From positions 1 through 34,823 of the forward strand of contig JALWCE010000051.1 of NCBI GenBank assembly GCA_027036935.1: a stretch of DNA of 34,823 nucleotides, read 5' to 3'. How positions within the stretch are numbered: position 1 is the first letter of the stretch; every line of letters begins with the position of its first letter. This DNA comes from Nitratiruptor sp. (GTDB lineage: Bacteria; Campylobacterota; Campylobacteria; Campylobacterales; Nitratiruptoraceae). The position numbers and the translations under genes are program-made. This document shows, in pieces, positions 27,142 through 34,823 of the stretch. The notes beneath the pieces are model-generated. The model searched no databases. It was not told the DNA's origin and saw only the letters and a program-made list of their open reading frames with translations.

Positions 27142-28349
27142 TCAGTTTTGAGGAGTCGGTTAAAATACTGCAAAATCTTAAAGTCCCACTTAGTGGAGTA
27201 GAAAAACTTTTTTTAACTGAGGCGATAGGAGGTTTTTTAGCCGAGGATATCGTGGCCAAAGAGGATAATCCCTCGGCTCCCACGGCGGCTATGGACGGAT
27301 ATGCCATCAAGGCCGAAGATCAAACAAAAGGGAGTTTACGAGTAGTAGGGCAAACGCCAGCTGGAAGTGAGGTGGCAAAAGAGTTACAAGTTGGTGAGGC
27401 GATCAAGACCTTTACGGGCTCATTGATGCCAAAGGGTGCAGATACGCTCATCCCCATCGAAAATGTGGAGGTGGAGGGGGAACAGATCCTTATCAAAGAG
27501 CCGGTACCCAAGGGTTTTAGCGTGCGGCCGGTGGGAGAAAATTATAGTATGGGAGAAGCGCTTATCAAAAAGGGCTCTCGTATAGGATTTGCTGAAGTTG
27601 GGGTGATGGCGAGCCTCAATATCGTGATGCCTCTGGTCTATCAAAAACCAAAAGTGGGGATACTCTCTACCGGCAGCGAAGTACTTGAGATTGGAGAGCA
27701 GCAAAGCTCCCCAGCCCAGCTAAGAAGCTCCAACAACTATACCCTAGAGGCTCTAACACGCCTGCATGGGGGTGAGCCTGTGCAGCTAGGAGCCGTAGGA
27801 GATGAGAAAGCCCAGATCACCGAAGCGATGAGGGAAGGTTTACGAAGCAGTGATATCTTAGTTACTACGGGTGGGGTAAGTGTAGGTGATTACGATTTTG
27901 TCAAAGATGTGGTACGAGAAGCTTTGGGAGCAGAGGTGACCTTTAAAGGGGTGGTGATCAAGCCGGGTCAGCATGTGATGGTAGCAAGAGCTGGCCAAAA
28001 GTTTATCATCTCTTTGCCCGGATTTGCTTTTTCGAGTACCGTTACCTTTATGCTCTATGTCTTACCTCTCATTTACCGTATGCAAGGCTCAAACTACCAG
28101 CCGAAGATGGTCTACGCTACCCTCAAAGAGCCCTTTGTCAAACGAAGCAAAAAGACGGAGTTTACTCCTTGCAATGTCTCTATCGAGGATGGTGAGTTTT
28201 TCGTGGATTTCGTCGGCCACAAAGTAGGCAGCAGCGCGATACTGACCAATATGCTAGGTGAGAATAAAGGGCTTGTGGTCACTTCGCCTACAGAGGGTAA
28301 CAAAGATGCCGGCGAGCGGGTGCTTGTGTGGCTTATCAACTCTATTTGA
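27138..28349 (+). CDS. moeA: Molybdopterin molybdenumtransferase MoeA
   Basis: APTAAMDGYAIKAED, VGILSTGSEVLE, LRSSNNYTLEAL, ILVTTGGVSVGDYDFVKDVV; RBS AAGGAG before ATG 27138; start overlaps the upstream stop. Confidence 0.94.
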   Translation: MISFEESVKILQNLKVPLSGVEKLFLTEAIGGFLAEDIVAKEDNPSAPTAAMDGYAIKAEDQTKGSLRVVGQTPAGSEVAKELQVGEAIKTFTGSLMPKGADTLIPIENVEVEGEQILIKEPVPKGFSVRPVGENYSMGEALIKKGSRIGFAEVGVMASLNIVMPLVYQKPKVGILSTGSEVLEIGEQQSSPAQLRSSNNYTLEALTRLHGGEPVQLGAVGDEKAQITEAMREGLRSSDILVTTGGVSVGDYDFVKDVVREALGAEVTFKGVVIKPGQHVMVARAGQKFIISLPGFAFSSTVTFMLYVLPLIYRMQGSNYQPKMVYATLKEPFVKRSKKTEFTPCNVSIEDGEFFVDFVGHKVGSSAILTNMLGENKGLVVTSPTEGNKDAGERVLVWLINSI

Positions 28350-28360
28350 AAGGATTACCA

Positions 28361-28924
28361 ATGAGAAAGTTGTTTGTACTGCTTTTTGCGACGGCTCTGC
28401 TTTTTGGTGCGGAAGCTAAGAAACTGGATAAAAATTTCACTTTGACCACCGTGGATGGTAAAAAGATCCATATCCATATCAAAAAAAACGGGATCGAGGT
28501 CAAAGAGTATCCAAACAAGGTGATCATTCTAGACTTCTTTGGCAAAAATTGTCCTCCATGCCGAATGGAGATCCCGATTTTAGGCGATTTACAAAAGAAA
28601 ATGGCGGATACCTTACAGATCATTGGACTGCATGTGCAGCGACCCCTCTCTTCTAGTGATCTTGCAATGTTAAAAAAATTGGGAATTGATTATCCCATAG
28701 TCGACTATGCCGTAGACAAAAATAACTATGAGTTTGTAGAATTTATGGGTGAGCTTACAGGTTGGAGCGGGACTATTCCTTTTATGCTTTTTTTCGATCG
28801 CAACGGCAATTATGCAGGATACCATTTGGGAATGGCCGAGGAGAGTAGCCTAGAAAGATTTGTACAAAAGCTTGCCAATCCAAAAGTTGAGACTCCAAAA
28901 GAGAGCAATACGACGAAGAAGTAG
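28361..28924 (+). CDS. TlpA-like secreted thioredoxin-fold protein (CPPC)
   Basis: Signal peptide MRKLFVLLFATALLFGAEA; ILDFFGKNCPPCRMEIPIL; internal Met at 28361 preferred. Confidence 0.88.
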   Translation: MRKLFVLLFATALLFGAEAKKLDKNFTLTTVDGKKIHIHIKKNGIEVKEYPNKVIILDFFGKNCPPCRMEIPILGDLQKKMADTLQIIGLHVQRPLSSSDLAMLKKLGIDYPIVDYAVDKNNYEFVEFMGELTGWSGTIPFMLFFDRNGNYAGYHLGMAEESSLERFVQKLANPKVETPKESNTTKK

Positions 28925-28941
28925 CCAAAAGGCTACTTTTT
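28920..28941. terminator. Bidirectional intrinsic terminator shared by the thioredoxin gene and the convergent MFS gene
   Basis: AGTAGCC(28920-28926)-AAAA-GGCTACT(28931-28937) followed by TTTT; lies across the convergent gene ends. Confidence 0.85.
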
Positions 28942-30261
28942 CAAAAACTCCTTGATTGTCTGTTCGTCTAATTTTTCTTTATCGTATTTAACCACAATGA
29001 GCTTTTCTGTCTCGTTGATGTAAAAGTCGGTAATGCCATCCATCACTTTAAGACCGGGAAGTTTCTCTTTGTCGTAGTGGTCGAAGTCCAAGAAGAGGTT
29101 GGCCCGAACTCCTGGATTTCGCATCCCAACGATCCAATAGATCCATACCACGCAGACGATGAGTACGAAGATCGCTACCGCCTTTTCACCTCCGTATTGG
29201 TATAATAGACCTCCTATCGCACCGCCTAGGAAGATACCGATATAGGCAAAAGTGTTGGCCACGCCTAGGGCTGCCCCTTTTTGGTGGACTCTGGCAAATT
29301 TGCTTACAAAACTTTGCAAAAGCGGCTCAAACATATTGAAACCTATGAAGAAAAAGACAGCTCCTATGGCAAAGAGAATGAAAGAGTCGCTAAAACCCAT
29401 CAGTGCAAAAGCGGCGGCGATGAAAAGTACCGAGATGATGAAGACCTCTTTGCCTTTATGATATTTCTCCCCAAAAACGGCTGCAGGACCCATAGCGAGA
29501 ATTCCAAAGATCACCGCTGGTAGGTAGACTTTCCAGTAGTGCTCTGGTCCCATGCCAAATTTTTGTTTCATAAGAATTGGAATGAGGAAAAAGGCGATGG
29601 CCATAGTAGAGGAGTGGAACAAAAAGGTGATATACATCCGTACGAGATCTTTATCTTTGAAGACCTCTTTGATCTTGGCCTCCTCTTCGCTGTAGTGGTG
29701 AACGATTTTGGGGGGCTCTGGAACCGCAGTAAAGAGAATGCCAAGGGCTAGGATCGCTAAAATGGCAGTGAGCCAAAAAAGAGCCTTGACGCTGTAGAGT
29801 CCTCCAATAATTGGACCAATGATCATAGCCGCGGCAAAGCTCAAAGCGATCACCATCCCCATCACAGCCATAGCGTGGGCTCGCTCGTCCTCGCGCACAT
29901 AATCAGCGATCATCGCCGTAACTACGCTGCCGATAGCTCCAGCCCCTTGCAAGAACCGACCAAGTAGCAGCACATAGATATTGTCGGCCAGGGCACAGAT
30001 CACAGAGCCTACGGCGAAGATCAAAAGGCCTATGAGGATGGTCTTCTTGCGTCCGATTTTGTCGCTAAGCACCCCAAAAGGGACTTGAAGCACCGCTTGG
30101 GTAAAGGCGTAGCCACCCACAGCCACACCGGCTAAAAAGGCTGTCCCACCGGGTAGTTGCAAGGCATATTGGGACAATACCGAGAGTACGATAAAAAGTC
30201 CAAAGAAGCGTAAAGCCACGATAAGGCTCAGTGGCAAGACCTTCTTGACAATCTGTTTCAA
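28933..30261 (-). CDS. MFS transporter
   Basis: 12-TM pattern; GVLSDKIGRKKTILIGLLIFAVGSVICALADNIYVLLLGRFLQGAGAIGSVVTAMIADYVREDERAHAMAVMG. Confidence 0.93.
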   Translation of the reverse strand: MKQIVKKVLPLSLIVALRFFGLFIVLSVLSQYALQLPGGTAFLAGVAVGGYAFTQAVLQVPFGVLSDKIGRKKTILIGLLIFAVGSVICALADNIYVLLLGRFLQGAGAIGSVVTAMIADYVREDERAHAMAVMGMVIALSFAAAMIIGPIIGGLYSVKALFWLTAILAILALGILFTAVPEPPKIVHHYSEEEAKIKEVFKDKDLVRMYITFLFHSSTMAIAFFLIPILMKQKFGMGPEHYWKVYLPAVIFGILAMGPAAVFGEKYHKGKEVFIISVLFIAAAFALMGFSDSFILFAIGAVFFFIGFNMFEPLLQSFVSKFARVHQKGAALGVANTFAYIGIFLGGAIGGLLYQYGGEKAVAIFVLIVCVVWIYWIVGMRNPGVRANLFLDFDHYDKEKLPGLKVMDGITDFYINETEKLIVVKYDKEKLDEQTIKEFLKK

Positions 30262-30329
30262 TTACAATCCTTTATGATAAAATTTTGACAAATTTATTGT
30301 AAAACTTCTATGCTGATAAAAGGGATAAA

Positions 30330-30917
30330 ATGAGAGTTATTTTGGCTTCTTCAAACAAGGGAAAGATCAAAGAGATCCAAGATATCTTGGGGATGGAGGT
30401 GATCCCCTATAAAGCTATTCTACCCGATATAACGATCGATGAGAACGGCAAAAGTTTCAAAGAGAATGCTCTAATCAAAGCAAAAACGATCTATGAGGCT
30501 CTAGACGATCCCGAGGCCATTGTCATCGCAGACGATAGCGGCATCAGCGTGCCAGCTCTTGGGGGCGAACCTGGGATCTATAGCGCCAGATATGCCGGCG
30601 AGGGAGCTAGCGACAAAGAGAATTTGGCCAAGCTGATCCAAAAGCTCAAAGAAAAGGGGATTAAAAGGACTCCTGCATACTATACCGCAGCTATTGCCAT
30701 TGTGGGCAAGGGAGTAGAGCAAACGGTCCATGGCTGGATGTGGGGCGATGCGATCAATGAGGCTAGAGGTAACAAAGGCTTTGGATATGATCCAATGTTT
30801 GTCCCAGAAGGCTTTGAACAGACGTTGGGAGAATTGGATGAGAGTATTAAGCAGCGCATCAGCCACCGCTCCAAAGCGTTGGAACTAGCTAAAATAGTAC
30901 TCAAGAGGATGGTATGA
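30330..30917 (+). CDS. rdgB: XTP/dITP pyrophosphatase (RdgB/HAM1)
   Basis: [79 protein letters not shown]. Confidence 0.96.
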   Translation: MRVILASSNKGKIKEIQDILGMEVIPYKAILPDITIDENGKSFKENALIKAKTIYEALDDPEAIVIADDSGISVPALGGEPGIYSARYAGEGASDKENLAKLIQKLKEKGIKRTPAYYTAAIAIVGKGVEQTVHGWMWGDAINEARGNKGFGYDPMFVPEGFEQTLGELDESIKQRISHRSKALELAKIVLKRMV

Positions 30918-32755
30918 AAGAGCAGTTTTACCATGATTTAAAAGCTATTTACCAAAGACTTCAAGAAGAGCGACGGCAGCTGCAAAAGATGTACAGATGC
31001 CTCGAATTGCACCGAAGTCTTTTTGAGCCAGAGTTAGAGGAGTATGAGGCGCTGCTGGAGGATTTTTTGGAATTTGTGGGACTTCCAAAGAGTAGTGAGA
31101 CGGTATTGGCGGCCACCAATCGTATCGTTAATTTACGAGAGGATACGCTGCTACAAATACTAAGCGATTGGGAAGAAGAGGAAAAAATCGCCGTCAAAGA
31201 GCGGGCTTTTGTCTGGGTAAGTCGGTTTTATTTGGCCAACTTTGAGAGGCGTTTGGAGTGGATAGAATCTCAAAAGCTGCTCACCCCTTTTTATCGCTCG
31301 ATTCTACGAGGGGCGCATGAAGTGGGGGAGGTGATGAGCCAGTGGCAAAGCAGTTGGATGGCCCAGATCGTCTATGGGATCAATAGAGAGCTTTTTCACC
31401 TCTTCAACGGCGACGAGGAGAAGATCCTCCAGATGCTTCAGTCTAAAAATCTTTTGGACTTGGGACATGAAGGAGAGGTGGGCGATCGCTGCTACTCGGT
31501 GCTCAGGCTCAAAGAGGATGGCTCATATGAGCGGCTTTGCTATGCCCAAGCTTTTGAGGAGGAGGTGCAAGAGGTCTCTAAAAGACTCGAAAAACTCGTA
31601 CGTAGGCTCGGTAGGCTAGAGGATGAGGTTTTTGGCCAAAAAGAGGAATGGATAGTCTATTTTCGAGCCATTGTCGAAGCACTGCAAGAGCGTGATATAG
31701 ACCAGCTTATTCCAAAATGGGCCGATGTGGATAGGGCTTGGATGCGTATCACCACGCCTATACAAATCGGCCATCCACTGGAGTATTACGAGGATCACTA
31801 CAGAAAAGCGGTGGCATTGGAGTGGGATGTACGCCTAAGCGATCCGGACTACCCCCAAGGGGAGCAGGCGAAGAAGATAGAAGCGATGTTTCGATCGCTT
31901 TATCAGCGTATCGGTATCGAAGCTCCTACTATCTACGAGCAGACTATCTCCAATCTTCAAAAAGTCCAACTCTATGTGGGCAGACCTTTTAGTTTCTATG
32001 GGAGTGAATTTAATGGTCTTTTTAGCGCTCAGGTGGTGCCAAACGATGAGAAAGTAAGCCAAGAGTATGGCAAAAAGATCTTCGCCTATCCCGATTTTGT
32101 CTTGCAAACCCAACGGGCCAAGCCTAAAATGCGTCTGACGCGAGAGATTTTTGGAGAGGAGCTGGCCAAAAAATTTAGAGAGCTTTTGGAGGATGAAAAG
32201 AGTTGGCGTGCCATTTATGACATCACGACTATCGGCCACGAGTATGGTCATATCTTGTGGATGGACGAGAGTAGCGAAGCGGTGATGAACGCTTCTGGGA
32301 TGTTCAAGCTAGCCGAAGAGTTTAAAGCCACCACGGGAGGACTCGTAGCTTACTTCATGTATGAAGCGCCAAGACTGAGCGAAGAGCTGCTACTCGATCA
32401 TATCCAGCGCTCCGTTTCGCTCATTGGTTGGATGGAGGTGCCAGAAGTACTTCCATATTATGTGGAGGGACTGTTGCATCTGCAAGGACTTTTTGAAAGT
32501 GGGGTATTGCGTTTTGAGGAGCGGTTGCGGGTGGATATGGGTCTAGAGGCTTTTGAGAAACTTAAAGAATGGTATGTGATTACCTATGAGGAGTTGGCTA
32601 GGATCTATCTAAAAAAAGAGAATGTTAAAAAATTTTTGGATAAGATGATAATTAAGGATAAAAATTATTATCCTAAAGATAAAGGAGTGGATAGATTCGT
32701 TCGCCACTATTATGGGCTTTATCGACAAATGAGTACAGAACTGGATAAGGAGTAA
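30914..32755 (+). CDS. CiaB-like protein (Campylobacter invasion antigen B family) with HEXXH motif
   Basis: 613 aa, matching the approximate size of CiaB; family assignment from memory; contains [12 protein letters not shown] (HEYGH at 32237-32251). ATGA overlap with rdgB. Confidence 0.6.
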   Translation: MKEQFYHDLKAIYQRLQEERRQLQKMYRCLELHRSLFEPELEEYEALLEDFLEFVGLPKSSETVLAATNRIVNLREDTLLQILSDWEEEEKIAVKERAFVWVSRFYLANFERRLEWIESQKLLTPFYRSILRGAHEVGEVMSQWQSSWMAQIVYGINRELFHLFNGDEEKILQMLQSKNLLDLGHEGEVGDRCYSVLRLKEDGSYERLCYAQAFEEEVQEVSKRLEKLVRRLGRLEDEVFGQKEEWIVYFRAIVEALQERDIDQLIPKWADVDRAWMRITTPIQIGHPLEYYEDHYRKAVALEWDVRLSDPDYPQGEQAKKIEAMFRSLYQRIGIEAPTIYEQTISNLQKVQLYVGRPFSFYGSEFNGLFSAQVVPNDEKVSQEYGKKIFAYPDFVLQTQRAKPKMRLTREIFGEELAKKFRELLEDEKSWRAIYDITTIGHEYGHILWMDESSEAVMNASGMFKLAEEFKATTGGLVAYFMYEAPRLSEELLLDHIQRSVSLIGWMEVPEVLPYYVEGLLHLQGLFESGVLRFEERLRVDMGLEAFEKLKEWYVITYEELARIYLKKENVKKFLDKMIIKDKNYYPKDKGVDRFVRHYYGLYRQMSTELDKE

Positions 32756-34123
32756 ATGATGATACGATGGTTGATAGTAGCGGGTATGATATTGTCGTGG
32801 CTTTTTGGGGCGACGGCTAGTTCATACTATATCAAAGAGCTCAAAGCGTATCTGACAGCAAAACCTTTTGATCTTAAAGGTGCATTTTATCCGTACGATT
32901 TTGATGGGGATGGTCACATTGCGTACAATGAATGGGTCTATGAGAGTATGGTAACCGGTCGTACCTATAGACTTTTGGGGACTACGCCTACGCCAAATAA
33001 TAATTTTGGTTTTGTGCCAGTAGCGGTACATCTTGGAAATCGAGAGCCCCAAGGGTATTTTGTCTTTATCGATTTTCCAAAAGATCAAAAAAGAATTTTC
33101 TCTTGGGTCTACCTTTCTCTCAAAACCGGTAGAGTCTATAAATTGATGGGCGCTACGCCACAACACCGATTTGATTATTTGGCTTTGAACAATATGACTT
33201 TTACGATAGAAAATGCGAAAGCTTTTATCGTTTATACCTCTGAGGGAGAATTTACAGATATTATAGGGGCGTACGATACGCCAGGATTTAGCTGGTCTGT
33301 AGATGTTCGCGACTCTTTTGGATATGTAGCTGATGGACTTGAGGGTATTCAGGTCCTTGATCTATCCGATCCGATCAATCCAACGCTCTATACGCATATA
33401 CCCACGCCCAACGCTTTAAAAGTGGTATCGGGAGGACAAGGACGAGAACTCGTGATCGACGAACAAGAAGGATTGGTTGTAATCGATACGCGTGTTATGC
33501 AAAAAGTCTTGAGTATTCCTATCAGTGGCGCGAGTGTTGTAGATGTAGCCTATGATGCGACAAGAAATAACGTGATTGTGGCTACCGATGCCAAAGGTGT
33601 TTATATATTTCATATGGCAGGTTCGACTTTTACGCCTATTGATCATATTGAAAATATTTGTGGAGCGGCTGTTAAAGTTTTGGTACAAGGAGACAAACTC
33701 TACGTAGCCGATAGTGCAAAAGGTCTTTTGAAATATGGCTTAAATGCTGTGGGGAGCGCCTCTTTTTTAGGTATTTTGGATGCGCCAAACATCAAAGATT
33801 TTATCGTAGAGCCTCAGCGTATCTACATAGCATACGAGGACTCTACCCATATTGATATATTCAACGGCTTTGATGGCCAAAAAGAGGGGTTGGAAAATGG
33901 GGAGGCTGTAGGCAAACTCGTGCTTGCTCCTAATAAGAAGAAGCTATATGTGCTCAACAAAGTAGCTGCTATTACAGTATATAAGCTCTATATGGGAATG
34001 CCCCAAAAAGAGGAAGAGATCTATCTACCCTATCCAGCTACAGATATGAAGATCTCTTTGCAAGGGGATAAAGGATATGTTACTTGTGGCGGAGATGGTT
34101 TGAAAGTGCTGAAACTAAAATGA
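32756..34123 (+). CDS. Secreted protein with N-terminal EF-hand loop and LVIVD-type beta-propeller repeats
   Basis: Signal peptide; EF-hand loop DFDGDGHIAYNE (32897-32932); propeller-like SVDVRDSFGYVADGLEGIQVLDLSDPINPTLYTHI and KVLVQGDKLYVADSAKGLLKYGL repeats. Confidence 0.75.
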   Translation: MMIRWLIVAGMILSWLFGATASSYYIKELKAYLTAKPFDLKGAFYPYDFDGDGHIAYNEWVYESMVTGRTYRLLGTTPTPNNNFGFVPVAVHLGNREPQGYFVFIDFPKDQKRIFSWVYLSLKTGRVYKLMGATPQHRFDYLALNNMTFTIENAKAFIVYTSEGEFTDIIGAYDTPGFSWSVDVRDSFGYVADGLEGIQVLDLSDPINPTLYTHIPTPNALKVVSGGQGRELVIDEQEGLVVIDTRVMQKVLSIPISGASVVDVAYDATRNNVIVATDAKGVYIFHMAGSTFTPIDHIENICGAAVKVLVQGDKLYVADSAKGLLKYGLNAVGSASFLGILDAPNIKDFIVEPQRIYIAYEDSTHIDIFNGFDGQKEGLENGEAVGKLVLAPNKKKLYVLNKVAAITVYKLYMGMPQKEEEIYLPYPATDMKISLQGDKGYVTCGGDGLKVLKLK

Positions 34124-34147
34124 CCTTAGTCAGTTTATATCAAAAAC

Positions 34148-34176
34148 TTGACAAAGTTTCACTAAAATGCTATAAT
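34148..34176 (+). promoter_or_regulatory. Sigma70 consensus promoter for hsp20
   Basis: TTGACA (34148-34153), 17-nt spacer, TATAAT (34171-34176); followed by AGAAGGAGG RBS and ATG 34207. Confidence 0.9.
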
Positions 34177-34206
34177 TTCTAAAAAAATAAAAGAAGGAGG
34201 TAGAAA

Positions 34207-34653
34207 ATGGTACCAATGATGATAGATCCATTCCGAGAGCTAAGAGATATCGAGAAAAAGATCGCTTCTATGCTGGAATTGGAAAAAAATATAATCCCGG
34301 CTGCTGCGCAAGCTCCTAAAGAGGCGATCTGGATGCCTGCGGTCAATGAAAAAGAGGATGAAAAAGCCTACTATATTGAAGTGGACCTACCGGGCGTTAA
34401 AAAAGAGGATATCAATGTAGAAGTCAAAGACAATATCCTCGTTATTAGCGGGGAGCGAAAATTTAAAAAAGAGGAAGAGGACAAAGGCTATAAACGTGTA
34501 GAGAGCTTCTTTGGAAAATTTGAGCGACGCTTTACTCTCCCAGCGGATGCAGATCCTGAGAGAATCGAAGCAAAAGTGGAAGATGGCGTACTTTACATTA
34601 CTATTCCTAAAATAGAACAGCACCAAAACGCTAAAAAGATCGAGGTAAAATAA
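34207..34653 (+). CDS. hsp20: Hsp20/alpha-crystallin family small heat shock protein
   Basis: IEVDLPGVKKEDINVEVKDNILVISGERKFKKEEEDKGYKRVESFFGKFERRFTLPADADPERIEAKVEDGVLYITIPK. Confidence 0.97.
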   Translation: MVPMMIDPFRELRDIEKKIASMLELEKNIIPAAAQAPKEAIWMPAVNEKEDEKAYYIEVDLPGVKKEDINVEVKDNILVISGERKFKKEEEDKGYKRVESFFGKFERRFTLPADADPERIEAKVEDGVLYITIPKIEQHQNAKKIEVK

Positions 34654-34680
34654 GCCCCCTTTGGGGCTTGCCCCTTTTAT
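34652..34680 (+). terminator. Intrinsic terminator after hsp20
   Basis: AAGCCCC(34652-34658)-CTTT-GGGGCTT(34663-34669) then GCCCCTTTTAT; overlaps the TAA stop. Confidence 0.75.
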
Positions 34681-34773
34681 ACTTCTTTTAAACCTTCTTT
34701 TGTTATACTCCCTCTAATTATGTCCCAAAAAACATTTTTGGGCGTTTCAATTCCATATGAAAAAGGCTTAACG

Positions 34774-34823
34774 ATGCTGCTTTTTACACCCGGACCCACT
34801 CCAGTGCCCGAGCGAATCAGGCA
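34774..34823 (+). CDS. Class V aminotransferase (PLP-dependent; serine/alanine-glyoxylate type), 3'-truncated by window edge
   Basis: MLLFTPGPTPVPERIRQ is the characteristic N-terminus of this family; an in-frame upstream ATG at 34720 is possible. Confidence 0.8.
   Translation, partial: MLLFTPGPTPVPERIR

Noticed and set aside
34756-34770. Mini-ORF ATGAAAAAGGCTTAA (MKKA*) as leader peptide for the aminotransferase
   Set aside because: Only four codons, with no attenuator structure visible before the window ends.
1-34823. tRNA, rRNA, IS, prophage, CRISPR or defence islands
   Set aside because: No tRNA-like T-loop/acceptor pattern, transposase, integrase, repeat array or defence domain recognised on either strand by reading.

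Overview
Contiguous, gene-dense chromosomal window (34.8 kb) that looks like a Campylobacterota (Epsilonproteobacteria) genome, probably a free-living chemolithotroph. This placement comes from gene content I recognise (ComEC without a nuclease domain, PEB4/SurA-like PPIase, futalosine-pathway MqnA, a plasminogen-binding-domain protein, a CiaB-like protein). It is not from a search. Almost all the DNA is explained by about 35 protein genes: ispG (5'-truncated), dnaB, comEC, yihY, glcD, two M23 peptidases, mgtE, a minus-strand run surA-like/aguA/znuA/znuC/znuB/aguB, gltX, malic enzyme, a GGDEF-EAL protein, cytochrome c peroxidase, mqnA, moaD/moaE/moeA, bactofilin, a TlpA-like thioredoxin, an MFS transporter, rdgB, a CiaB-like protein, an EF-hand/beta-propeller protein, hsp20, and the start of a class V aminotransferase. 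I saw no tRNA, rRNA, CRISPR, IS or prophage. The most unusual features are: (1) a secreted cassette, rhodanese / four-tandem PilJ-like-module protein / rhodanese (21928-24992), translationally coupled to a bactofilin and followed by LysM and M23 cell-wall genes, with opposite cysteine content in the two rhodanese paralogues; (2) a nested stem-loop candidate RNA in the dnaB leader (688-761); (3) an HEYGH...EEFKAT metallopeptidase-like signature in the CiaB-like protein; (4) a shared bidirectional terminator that contains the stop codons of both convergent genes; (5) a fully consensus sigma70 promoter with a palindrome over the -35 box ahead of hsp20.
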